Shown here: one piece after another, positions 1 to 6,945 of the stretch | Layout: the number at the start of each line of letters is the position of its first letter | Position numbering within the stretch: the first letter of the stretch is position 1 | Source of the DNA: Spirochaetaceae bacterium | GTDB lineage: Bacteria; Spirochaetota; Spirochaetia; Treponematales; Breznakiellaceae | Assembly (NCBI GenBank): GCA_031257995.1 | Contig: JAIRNN010000120.1 | Location: 1-20,549, forward strand | Direction of reading: 5' to 3' | Length of the DNA stretch: 20,549 bases | Notes under the pieces: model-generated | What the model was told of the DNA's origin: nothing | Seen by the model: only the letters and a program-made list of their open reading frames with translations | Databases searched by the model: none | Position numbers and translations under genes: made by a program

Positions 1-227
1 GCCCCGTATCCTTTCGGCAGCGCCTTCCGCTGGATGCCGGTTCGTAACACGTAGAAGATGCCTTCCAGTACCCGCCGGGGTTCTATCGGTTTTCTTCCCC
101 CTCCCGGCTTCCTCCTATAGTCTCGGTTTTCGTCCCGCCGGTGTTCGGACTCAAACGCCTTAACCGCTCCCCACCGTTCATCGCTTAGTTCCCATGGCCT
201 AATCCCGGTCCCTTTTGCTCTTTTCAT
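1..227 (-). CDS. IS5-like transposase, N-terminal part (runs off left edge)
   Basis: This reading frame is open from an ATG at 225-227 to the window edge, giving 75 residues. It reads as the typical N-terminal domain of IS5/IS4-superfamily transposases: an early W-E-L-S-D-E-R-W block, then a basic G-G-G-R-K-P segment, then the family hallmark V-L-E-G-I-F-Y-V-L-R-T-G-I near residues 54-66, followed by A-L-P-K-G-Y-G. In this family the hallmark precedes the catalytic DDE domain, which would lie outside the window. An AAAGAG stretch just upstream of the ATG is a plausible ribosome site. The terminal inverted repeat should lie between 228 and 297, but I could not identify it without the other end. 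Whether the full element is intact cannot be judged here. Confidence 0.8.
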   Translation of the reverse strand, partial: MKRAKGTGIRPWELSDERWGAVKAFESEHRRDENRDYRRKPGGGRKPIEPRRVLEGIFYVLRTGIQRKALPKGYG

Positions 228-297
228 ACTCTTTTTTCGGCTGCTTTTTATCCCCGGATAAGTTCTTAATAAAATTTCCTTGCGATGGGGTACTCAC

Positions 298-1290
298 TCA
301 TTGACGCTTGATTATGCGGATGAGCGCGTCTAGAGGGAATGTGCCTGAGATGATTACCGTGCTGCCGTCGAAAGCGGGCGGGTTTGCGAAGAGGAGTTCG
401 GTGATGAAGGCATTTGCCGCATTCGGCTGTCCCCGTCTGCCAATTGTCACCCGCGCCAGTGACAGGATAGCCGCCAACGCCTTGGCTTCGCTGGGTGATC
501 TTGCCGTGAGGGAGAGCGTTGACTGATAAGAAGTCTCGGCGCGGGGATCGGCAAAGGATGTCAGCGTGATGTTTTGAAGCGAGATGTCAAACGGGATTCC
601 CACCCGGCGGATGAGGCTGGCGGTCTCGGAAGACGGAACATAATACGCGAAGGCAAGCGGTGTTTTGTCCTTTTCAGCCTCGCGTCTTGCATCGGCAAAA
701 AACGCGCCGAGTTCTCCGCCGGAAGCCGGGTTCATAGTCTGGTCCGGGGTGCGGCCGATTTGTCCGATCTGTATGCGCGCCTCATTTTTTTCGATTAACA
801 GGGCAACCGTGCCTTGCCGCCACCATTTTTTGCCGTCTATTGATACCTTTTTCCAGTTCGAACTAAAGCCCAGGGCGAAGTTATAGGAATAAGCAGGATA
901 TGTTCCTCGTGTTATGAGGAAATAACTCTGTGATCCGGGTTGCGCTCCGTCCGAGATGTCTTGGTACACGCCGACCACGGCATAGTCGGACTTGTCCACA
1001 AATCGCGCCGCATTTTTGTCGTGGAGGAGGCCGGGGGATATATCCTCGATCACGGTTTTCATCTGCGGGACATCGGCAAAACCGTAGGCTATCGCGCCGG
1101 GGGGCAGTCTGTATTCAGGCGGTTCGGTTTCTTTGGCGGCGCGGGACATTGTCGCGCAGGAAACCGCGAGGGCGGCGCATAGGCCGAGAATGACGAGGAA
1201 GGAGGTTGGCCCTAACGAAGGGCCTGTCCCCCGACGAAGGGGCTGTCTCCACGTGAGGGGCCTGTCCCCCAACGAGGGGGCTGTCCCCAC
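298..1290 (-). CDS. Putative lipoprotein of unknown function with repeat-derived 5' end
   Basis: I do not recognise the family. A hydrophobic stretch (F-L-V-I-L-G-L-C-A-A-L) is followed by the lipobox A-V-S-C, so the product is probably exported and lipidated. The mature part is about 280 residues, rich in Ser, Ala and aromatic residues, with no catalytic motif I can name. The start is problematic. Between the signal peptide and the tandem array at 1220-1442 there is no ATG, GTG or TTG in frame. The nearest is a GTG at 1288-1290 inside the array, and the frame is open back to a GTG at 1345-1347. The leader would therefore be encoded by GGGGCTGTCCCC-type repeats, giving an unusually long Gly/Pro/Arg-rich n-region. 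Either the array has replaced the original start or the gene is no longer expressed. It lies downstream of yejB on the same strand. Confidence 0.6.
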   Translation of the reverse strand: MGTAPSLGDRPLTWRQPLRRGTGPSLGPTSFLVILGLCAALAVSCATMSRAAKETEPPEYRLPPGAIAYGFADVPQMKTVIEDISPGLLHDKNAARFVDKSDYAVVGVYQDISDGAQPGSQSYFLITRGTYPAYSYNFALGFSSNWKKVSIDGKKWWRQGTVALLIEKNEARIQIGQIGRTPDQTMNPASGGELGAFFADARREAEKDKTPLAFAYYVPSSETASLIRRVGIPFDISLQNITLTSFADPRAETSYQSTLSLTARSPSEAKALAAILSLARVTIGRRGQPNAANAFITELLFANPPAFDGSTVIISGTFPLDALIRIIKRQ

Positions 1291-1442
1291 GCGAGGGGGC
1301 TGTCCCCACGCGAGGGGGCTGCCCCTCGTGGAAGGGGCTGTCCCCACATGAGGGGCCTGTCCCCCGGCGCAGGGGCTGTCCCCACGTGAGGGGGCCTGTC
1401 CCTTGACGAGGGAGTTGTCCCCCGGCGAGAGGGGCTGTCCCC
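1220..1442. repeat. Tandem array of about 12 GGGGCTGTCCCC units
   Basis: About twelve units of a 12-bp near-palindrome, GGGGCTGTCCCC with variants such as GGGCCTGTCCCC, are separated by 6-8 nt linkers of the ACGCGAG type. The period is about 19-20 bp. Units at 1272-1320 are nearly identical, while outer units are more diverged. All six frames are largely stop-free because the unit is so GC-rich, so the long reading frames through it in both directions are weak evidence of coding. The array forms the 5' end of the lipoprotein frame. It is not a CRISPR: the linkers are too short and similar to each other. Confidence 0.9.
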
Positions 1443-1470
1443 GTTTGGGAACACGTCTTCACTGTCGAAG

Positions 1471-1586
1471 CGGGGGGCGTTGCGGGGGGCGGGCCACCCG
1501 CAGAGGGGGTAGCGGATGACCAAACGGAGGGAGGTGTGGACACATCGACCGGAGAGCGGGCAGGAGCGAGGGGGAGACTTCCCCCT
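1471..1586 (+). repeat. Dispersed GC-rich repeat, copy A
   Basis: Copy of a mosaic repeat seen at least seven times in the window. It begins with GGGGGGCGTTGCGGGGGGCG, passes through a CCACCCGCAGAGGGGGTAGCG block and a CGGAGGGAGGTG block, and ends with the hairpin AGGGGGA-GACT-TCCCCCT at 1569-1586. The closest relative is copy G at 18645-18891, in the same orientation. It sits directly after the yejB stop codon and abuts the tandem array, so it fills the whole space between yejB and the lipoprotein gene. Confidence 0.8.
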
Positions 1587-1608
1587 CCTGGCGCTTCATT
1601 GTCCTTGC

Positions 1609-2712
1609 TCATTGGCGGGCCTCGAAGTCGATGCGGGGGTCGACTATCGTGTACATCAGGTCGGAGAGCAAGGAGAGGAGGAGGCCGAGCAGGGTGAATA
1701 TGTAGAGTGTCGAAAAGATGACGGGGTAATCGCGCTGGAGGGTGGCTTCAAAGCCGAGAAGACCGAGGCCGTTCAGCGAGAATATAACTTCGATGAGGAC
1801 GGAGCCTGAGAAGAACATCGCAATGAAGGCGGCGGGGAATCCGGCGATGACGATGAGCATCGCGTTGCGGAAGACGTGGCCCAAGAGGATGCTTTTTTCG
1901 GCGAGGCCCTTTGCGCGGGCGGTGAATACGTATTGCTTGTGGATTTCGTCGAGGAACGAGTTCTTGGTGAGCATGGTGAGGGACGCGAAACCACCGATGA
2001 CCATCGTGAGGACGGGGAGAAAGATGTGCCAGAGGTAATCGAGGATGCGGTGGGGAAGGCTAAACGAGGCCGCGTCCGCCGAGGCAAGACCACGCAGGGG
2101 GAAGAGTTTCAGATAACTGCCGCCGCAGAAAAGGACAATGAGGAGTACGGCGAACAGAAACGAGGGGATCGCGTTGCCCAGTACGACGGCGGTGCTCGTC
2201 CATGTGTCAAACGTGCTGCCGTTTCGGACGGCCTTGCGGATGCCGAGCGGGATCGATACGAGGTAGATTATCAGAGTTGACCAGAGGCCGATCGACACGG
2301 ACACGGAGAGGCGTTCCGCGATTAGGGTCAGTACGGGCCGTCCCCGGAAGAGGCTGTCCCCGAAGTTGAAGGTCGCGTAATTTTTGAGCATTTCGAGGTA
2401 GCGTGTGCCGATCGGTTTATCGAAGCCGTAACGCGCCTCAATCTCCGCGATGACTTCCGGGTCGAGGCCCCGGCTTCCCCGGTAACTGCCGTCCCCCTGG
2501 TTCCGCGCCGCCGCAGCCGCCACCCGGTCGCTGTTTCCGCTTCCCGCGATACGTTCCAGCATCGCGCCGCCGCCTCCCAGCCCTTGCGCTTCGGCAATCG
2601 CCTGGTCTACCGGACCGCCGGGCGCGATCTGTACAATGAAGAAATTGATCGTGATAATCGCCCAGAGCGTCGGGATTATCAGCAACAATCGGCGGATGAT
2701 GTAAGAAAGCAT
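1609..2712 (-). CDS. yejB: ABC transporter permease, YejB-type (oligopeptide / microcin C family)
   Basis: Inner-membrane permease subunit of a binding-protein-dependent peptide importer. The 367-residue length fits the family. The N-terminus M-L-S-Y-I-I-R-R-L-L-L-I-I-P-T-L is the classic DppB/YejB first helix. An insertion of about 60 residues rich in Gly/Ala follows the first helix, as in YejB rather than DppB. The F-G-D-S-L-F-R-G-R-P-V segment precedes the permease core of five or so helices. The EAA-type loop A-R-A-K-G-L-A lies in the second half and the end V-D-P-R-I-D-F-E is YejB-like. The partners (binding protein YejA, second permease YejE, ATPase YejF) are absent: upstream is a plus-strand locus and downstream is repeat DNA. 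A -10-like TATACT ends 7 nt before the ATG with no obvious Shine-Dalgarno. It may serve subunits encoded elsewhere or be orphaned. Confidence 0.88.
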   Translation of the reverse strand: MLSYIIRRLLLIIPTLWAIITINFFIVQIAPGGPVDQAIAEAQGLGGGGAMLERIAGSGNSDRVAAAAARNQGDGSYRGSRGLDPEVIAEIEARYGFDKPIGTRYLEMLKNYATFNFGDSLFRGRPVLTLIAERLSVSVSIGLWSTLIIYLVSIPLGIRKAVRNGSTFDTWTSTAVVLGNAIPSFLFAVLLIVLFCGGSYLKLFPLRGLASADAASFSLPHRILDYLWHIFLPVLTMVIGGFASLTMLTKNSFLDEIHKQYVFTARAKGLAEKSILLGHVFRNAMLIVIAGFPAAFIAMFFSGSVLIEVIFSLNGLGLLGFEATLQRDYPVIFSTLYIFTLLGLLLSLLSDLMYTIVDPRIDFEARQ

Positions 2713-2719
2713 CGTAGTA

Positions 2720-2725
2720 AGTATA
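2720..2725 (-). promoter_or_regulatory. -10 box of yejB, very close to the start codon
   Basis: TATACT on the minus strand ends 7 nt before the yejB ATG (2710-2712). No convincing -35 hexamer is present 16-18 bp upstream. If used, transcription would start at or next to the A of the ATG, giving a leaderless mRNA. Confidence 0.45.
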
Positions 2726-2827
2726 CCGCGCTTTTGCGGGCGTGGATAGCCCCGCAGGGGGCCCGTAGGGGCTTCACTTGGGAGCGGTGTAACGGGCGAG
2801 GTCTGTCGCCTTTATCATGGGAAACAT

Positions 2828-2950
2828 AGGATGACACGGATATACGCGGATACTTCACCCCCTGTCTCTCTAATCCGTGAAAACCCGCATCGCATCCATA
2901 TGGCGCAATCTGCGAACCCTTTTATAAAAATCTGCGTTCACCCGTGGTTC
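2828..2950. repeat. Degenerate copy of a palindromic intergenic repeat
   Basis: The stretch has GATGACACGGATATACGCGGAT, a TTCACCCC core, a TCTCTCTAATCCGTG arm, and later ATCTGCGTTCACCCGTGG. It matches in plan the better-preserved repeat at 18238-18320 (CCGCAGATGAACACAGAT arms around TTCACCCC...TCTTAATCTG). This fills most of the gap between the divergent yejB promoter and the promoter array at 3007. No gene is visible in 2726-3006. Confidence 0.55.
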
Positions 2951-3006
2951 TTGTGAAAATTTTTTGTGTTTTTTCACGTTTTTCGAGGCACCCACGAGTG
3001 CAAAAT

Positions 3007-3170
3007 GTTGTTATTTTTGGAAAAGTGTGTTATACTGTTGGCAGGACAAAATGGGGATAATTTGTTGTTGTTTTCGAAAAAACGTGTTGCACTGTTGGAC
3101 AGAACAAAACGGGGATAATTTGTTGTTGTTTTCGGAAAAGTGTGTTATACCGTTGGACAGGGCGTAAAGT
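3007..3170 (+). promoter_or_regulatory. Threefold tandem promoter-like repeat (57/58-bp period)
   Basis: Three copies of a 57-58 bp unit begin at 3007, 3064 and 3122. Each holds a -35-like hexamer and a -10-like hexamer with exactly 17 bp between them: TTGTTA (3008-3013) / TATACT (3031-3036), TTGTTG (3065-3070) / TGCACT (3088-3093), and TTGTTG (3123-3128) / TATACC (3146-3151). Each spacer contains a short palindrome (TTTTCGAAAA in the middle copy, near-perfect in the others) that could be an operator. The last copy lies 45 bp before the ATG of the surface-protein pseudogene, which has its own AGGAAG ribosome site. The middle copy has the weakest -10. Promoter activity is inferred from sequence only. 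Confidence 0.7.
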
Positions 3171-3196
3171 GCCTGTTTTTTACAGGAAGTAAAGAT

Positions 3197-4404
3197 ATGA
3201 AAGAGCAAATGATCGTAAAGTTATCTCCTCGTATTTGTTTGGGCTGGATGGATGGGGGTGGGTGGCATTTCGGCTTCGGTTTCAAGGCAGCCCTGTTCGC
3301 GCTTGTGTTCATCCTCGGCGTTTCCGGCTGATACCTTTTACGCGATCTCGGCCTCATCCCCGATGACGACCTACGGCGGGAAACCCCCACCGTGCCGGAT
3401 CCGGATATCGGCTTGTTTTCAGGGGATTCCTCGGCAGAGGGGGACAGCGCCATAGATTTGATAAAGGCGGCAGTGGACAGGCCCTCCCTGTCCCTTCTGC
3501 TGGCATCGGGGAACGAAAAGGTAACCTTGGGCGCGCTGGATAAGGACCTCGCAGGGGGCTGGTACTCCAGCATAACGGCAACGAGGACGACACGAGCCCC
3601 GCCGAAGTGGTCATCAACGGCGGGGGGAGAACGGTACAATTGGACGGGGCACCGAACGGCAGTCCCCTCATAACCGTGGGGAACGGCGTTATCCTGACTT
3701 TGCGGAACATTACCTTTGCGGGGCTGTCAACTGCTAAAGGATCGGCATCCGACAACTACGCCCCCGTCATCAGCGTAAGGGGCGGTGGGCATCTCATTCT
3801 TGAAACCGGCGCGTCTATTAAAGACAACGCCTTAAACTACAGCGACTCCGGCGGCGGTGTATATGTCCATGGCGGCAAATTCACTATGAACGGCGGGGAG
3901 ATAAGCGGCAACACCACCGTGTACGGCGGCGGCATGTATGTCGGCAACAGTGCCGGGGATGCGTCTGTTGGCAGCACGTTCATTATGACCGGCGGAACCA
4001 TAAGGAATAATACCGCCATAGGCGGCGGCAGTGTGGCTGTCTACGAAGGCATATTCACTATGGAAGGCGGTACCATAAGCGGCAATACCGCCTCAGGCGG
4101 ATTCCCTACCTATGGATTCCTCGGCGGCGGTGGCGGCGGCGTGGCTCTGTTCAACACCACCTTTTCTACGAACGGCGGCGCGTTATTCAAGACCGGCGGT
4201 GTTATTTACGGGGCGGACGGGGGAGACAACTCGAACACTGCCGCCACGGTGGAAAACCAGAACAGAGTATTTGTTTTGGGTCATGCGGCCTATGTCATCG
4301 GAAAAGAACTGAAACGCGATGTCACCGCAGAGACGGGTGATGTGCTATACGACCCCTCCGGTATCAAAGTCAATACCGGCTTGGAAAGCCTCTCCAGCGA
4401 ATGA
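3197..4404 (+). pseudogene. Beta-helix surface lipoprotein, broken by a TGA and a frameshift
   Basis: The frame begins at ATG 3197, preceded by AGGAAG, and encodes a long basic n-region then a hydrophobic stretch (A-L-F-A-L-V-F-I-L-G-V-S-G). It stops at TGA 3329-3331, exactly where a lipobox cysteine would be expected (V-S-G-C). The same frame stays open from 3332 to about 3573. Continuity then needs one added base near 3572-3575, after which the next frame runs to the TGA at 4402-4404. This last part (from about 3577) carries repeated units of the form G-G-x-I-x-x-N-T-A/T-x-G-G-G and F-x-M-x-G-G-T-I. These are right-handed beta-helix (pectin-lyase-like) rungs typical of large secreted or surface families in treponemes. 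Two independent lesions make a pseudogene the simplest reading. Recoding or sequencing error are alternatives. Confidence 0.75.
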
Positions 4405-4439
4405 AAAATTGAAAACGAATAGTGGTTAATGGACGGGGA

Positions 4440-4471
4440 TTTCCCCTACCCCCCTGCGGGGGTAGGGGAAA
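4440..4471 (+). other. Strong hairpin after the surface-protein pseudogene
   Basis: A perfect 14-bp stem (TTTCCCCTACCCCC / GGGGGTAGGGGAAA) with a CTGC loop lies 35 bp after the pseudogene stop. It has no run of T after it, so it is not a classic intrinsic terminator, though it could still end or stabilise the transcript. The G-rich arms resemble the dispersed repeat family. Confidence 0.55.
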
Positions 4472-4546
4472 ATGGATAAGGATCGGGGACCGCCCGTTTC
4501 ATGTGCCGGTTAAAACCCCGGTTGAGTTTTCAGAGGTTCCTCACTG

Positions 4547-4645
4547 TATACTCCATTAGGTATGAAAACCTCATTCGTGAAGCTCTACAAGAAATTGTCC
4601 GGCAATGATCCGAGGCGGGGCATTTTCGATGCCGGGTGTCTATGA
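4547..4645 (+). pseudogene. 5' stub of an unknown gene with its own -10 box, cut by a repeat
   Basis: TATACT at 4547-4552 lies 9 nt before an ATG at 4562. The frame encodes 27 residues beginning M-K-T-S-F-V-K-L-Y-K-K-L-S-G-N-D, a plausible basic cytoplasmic N-terminus, and ends at TGA 4643-4645, just before dispersed repeat copy B starts. I read it as the start of a gene whose remainder was removed when the repeat arrived. It is too short to assign a family, and a chance frame cannot be excluded. Confidence 0.35.
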
Positions 4646-4650
4646 CACCT

Positions 4651-4854
4651 TCGGGGGGCGGGCCACCCGCAGAGAGAGTAGTGGAAGACGACACAAACCT
4701 TTATATATAGAAGGTTGGTGCTAGCCGGAGGGAGGTGCGGACGCGCCTTTAGGCTCATGCCTATCGACCGGAGTGCGTGTCCGGAGCGAGGAATCAGCCA
4801 CGAAATAGCCGCAGCTTCCCCGCCTCATCTTTCAAGGGGGTTTGAAACAGTCTC
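4651..4854 (+). repeat. Dispersed GC-rich repeat, copy B, with a MITE-like end inside the neighbouring gene
   Basis: Shares the CGGGCCACCCGCAGAG, CCGGAGGGAGGTGCGGACG, GCCTTTAGG and CGACCGGA...GGAGCGAG blocks with copies A and G. It also has a private insertion with the hairpin AACCTT-9 nt-AAGGTT (4696-4716). Its right edge at 4839-4854, read on the minus strand, is GAGACTGTTTCAAACC followed by CCCTTGAAA. That nearly matches the terminal inverted repeat of the MITE at 15985. The left terminal repeat was not found. This edge overlaps the 3' end of the pntC-AEPT gene. Confidence 0.7.
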
Positions 4855-6690
4855 ACGATACCACCAGCCGATACCCGCAAGATAGGCGCCGAGCAGTTCG
4901 GTGAAGGCGGCCATTTCGCCGGGCCGAATATCGCCGATGTTGGCGATGCGGAACGTGTTAATCGCGCCCAGTTTGCCGGGATAAATGGTAAAGCCGTGTT
5001 CCCGCGCCATGCCGTGCAGCGCGTCAAAGCGATAGTTCGGGGTTTCGGGGTCGAGGATCGCCGTTATGAGGCGCGACTGGTCGGCCTCTTTCACGAGCAT
5101 TTTGAGGTTATGCTTCTTCACGGCGGCAACCAGCGTGTTCCAACATTCGCTATACCGGGCGTAGCGTCCCTCCACGGTTTCCTGCTTCGTCTCCAGAATA
5201 GCCTGCCGGAGCGCGTACATCGTCTGCACCGGCGGCGTGAAGCGCGTCTGCCCGTTTTTCGCAAAGTAAGCGTACTGGTCGTAGAGATTGAGGTAGTAGT
5301 TCCGCATCGGTATCGCGCCGGTCTTCAGAAGCTCCGTTTTGTTGGCGATGACAAAGCCGATACCGGCCATCCCCTGAATGTTCTTATTCGAGGTCGAGGC
5401 CATGAAGTCCACCCCCAGTTGCCGGAGATCCATCGGGATACCGGCATAGGCGCTCACCGCGTCAACGATCGTTACGATCCCATACTTTTTGGCAAGCGGG
5501 CCGATGACATCAAGCCGGTTGAGGAGGCCGGTCGTAGTCTCGTGATACACGATGGCAAGATGCGTGTACTTTCCGGTCTTGAACTCATTTTCCAGTTTTT
5601 CGATGTCGATCGCCTCGTAAGCGGAACTTTCAAAGACGGTACAGGGCAGTTTGTAGACGGACGCGATCTTCGCAAGACGTTCCCCATACGAACCGTTGTT
5701 GACCACGAGGAGGCGCCCGTCACCGGGGACGCACGACGAGATCATCGCCTCGTCCGCTGCCGTGCCGGAACCGCCGAACAAGACCGTTTCGTATTCGGCA
5801 TTGTCCGCGGCCAGCCCGGTAAGCTCCCGGCAAATCCACGCCATAACCTCGCCGAATTCACTTTCACGGGGGCAGATGTCCGCGCACACTTGGGCGTATT
5901 TCACCGAATCGCTTGTCGTGGCCGGCCCCGGATTGAGCAGCACCTCGCGGCGGACGGCGCGGCTTTGTTCTGACTCGATAATATGCGGCAAAACCTCCTC
6001 CACCGCCATCACAAGATGCCGCTCGTCGTCAATCTCGCGCCATGCGTAACCATTGATCTTGCGGATAAATGCCGGGAAATTATGCGGGTCGTTTTTGGAA
6101 ACCGCCGCCGCCGCGCTCTCATAGTCCAGTTTCGGCAACTCCCGCGCATAATCGCACATCGCCTGCAAAAATGCGGGGGTGAACCGCGAGATCCCGACGA
6201 GTTCGCCGTCCACCGATGCCAAGTCGCGCCCATCCTTTGACAAGGCCCGCAGCACACCCCCAGGCGCATCCAGATAAACCTCGTCCCCGGAATCGGTCGG
6301 GCCCGACGCGAGAAGCACATTTTTCCGGCTCTCGTTGCAGAGGACAAAAAGCCCGGCGGCATCGTAAATGAGGTCGGACTCCAGCAGAAGGAAATCCCCC
6401 TTTATATGAGGCGCGCACACGGCAAGCGTCCCCATACTGCCGGTCGAAGCAAACGCCGCGTTGAACACGGTCTTGATCGCGGGATATTTTTCGGCAAGGC
6501 GGTCATAGTACTCCCGGCAATGCCCCGTCCCGATAACAATCTCCTCGACACCGGCAGCCAGCAGTTTTTGTACCGACCACTCGACAACCGCCTTCCCGCC
6601 AACCTCGATGAACCCTTTCGGCATTGCGGCAGTTCTGTCTTTCAACCGCGAGCCCAGCCCCGCCGCAAGGATAACCGCTTGTTTAATCAT
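4825..6690 (-). CDS. pntC: Bifunctional CTP:2-aminoethylphosphonate cytidylyltransferase / 2-aminoethylphosphonate transaminase
   Basis: Two enzymes in one 621-residue cytoplasmic protein. Residues 1 to about 240 are a nucleotidyltransferase: L-A-A-G-L-G-S-R at 8-15, M-P-K-G at 23-26, and E-S-D-L at 104-107, which probably binds metal. Residues from about 250 are a fold-type I PLP aminotransferase of the PhnW/AEPT type: L-L-N-P-G-P at 251-256, C-P-R-E-S-E-F-G at 273-280, D410 in V-D-A-V-S-A-Y-A-G to pair with the pyridine nitrogen, and the Schiff-base lysine K436 in S-N-K-N-I-Q-G. The transaminase makes AEP from phosphonoacetaldehyde and the first domain activates it as CMP-AEP. A PntC-AEPT fusion was characterised in Treponema denticola. 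The start is fixed by GGAGGAG five nt before the ATG. The last nine codons lie in a MITE-like repeat end, so the C-terminus is probably altered. Order with pepM and ppd supports the role. Confidence 0.92.
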   Translation of the reverse strand: MIKQAVILAAGLGSRLKDRTAAMPKGFIEVGGKAVVEWSVQKLLAAGVEEIVIGTGHCREYYDRLAEKYPAIKTVFNAAFASTGSMGTLAVCAPHIKGDFLLLESDLIYDAAGLFVLCNESRKNVLLASGPTDSGDEVYLDAPGGVLRALSKDGRDLASVDGELVGISRFTPAFLQAMCDYARELPKLDYESAAAAVSKNDPHNFPAFIRKINGYAWREIDDERHLVMAVEEVLPHIIESEQSRAVRREVLLNPGPATTSDSVKYAQVCADICPRESEFGEVMAWICRELTGLAADNAEYETVLFGGSGTAADEAMISSCVPGDGRLLVVNNGSYGERLAKIASVYKLPCTVFESSAYEAIDIEKLENEFKTGKYTHLAIVYHETTTGLLNRLDVIGPLAKKYGIVTIVDAVSAYAGIPMDLRQLGVDFMASTSNKNIQGMAGIGFVIANKTELLKTGAIPMRNYYLNLYDQYAYFAKNGQTRFTPPVQTMYALRQAILETKQETVEGRYARYSECWNTLVAAVKKHNLKMLVKEADQSRLITAILDPETPNYRFDALHGMAREHGFTIYPGKLGAINTFRIANIGDIRPGEMAAFTELLGAYLAGIGWWYRETVSNPLER

Positions 6691-6723
6691 ATTGCTCCTC
6701 CGTAAACAACTGGTCGTACAATA

Positions 6724-6850
6724 ACCGCTTCTCTTAAAAAGAGAAAGGGGGAAGCCTCCCCCTCGCTCCCGCCCTGCGGTCCTATGCTATCCCCCTCTAC
6801 GGAGCGCCGCCCCGTAACACCCCGTCGGGGGCCTCGTCCCCCGAACCCCC
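6724..6850 (-). repeat. Dispersed GC-rich repeat, copy C
   Basis: Opposite orientation to copy A. It carries the hairpin AGGGGGA-AGCC-TCCCCCT (6746-6763), a CTCGCTCC block, ATGCTATCCCCCTCT, and a run of G/C blocks to about 6850. Its left flank, with TTCTCTT...AAGAGAA, matches the flank of copy G (TTCTTAAGAGAAC). It fills the 255-bp gap between the acyltransferase and pntC-AEPT genes. Confidence 0.75.
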
Positions 6851-6945
6851 CGACGATGTTACTCAGTGTCCCGTTCCCCCCCCAACGGCAATTTAGCATA
6901 AAAAACGTACCGCCTTCTCGTATAGCGCTTTTATGACATCCATTT

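Noticed and set aside
1220..1442. CRISPR-like array
   Set aside because: Regular repeats are present, but the units are only 12 bp and the linkers 6-8 bp and similar to each other. No cas gene is present.
2338..2366. Extra copies of the GGGGCTGTCCCC unit inside yejB
   Set aside because: Resembles the tandem array, but it encodes the conserved F-G-D-S-L-F-R-G-R-P block expected in this permease family, so the match is coincidental.
3011..3208. Frames on both strands through the promoter repeats
   Set aside because: They repeat the same peptide because the DNA is tandemly repeated. Perfect -35/-10 spacing explains the conservation better than coding.
4440..4471. Intrinsic terminator for the surface-protein locus
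   Set aside because: The stem is strong, but no T-run follows, so I list it only as a hairpin.
4996..5973. 325-codon open frame on the plus strand opposite pntC-AEPT
   Set aside because: Arg/His-rich composition typical of the antisense of a GC-rich gene; no motif, and the minus-strand protein is fully convincing.
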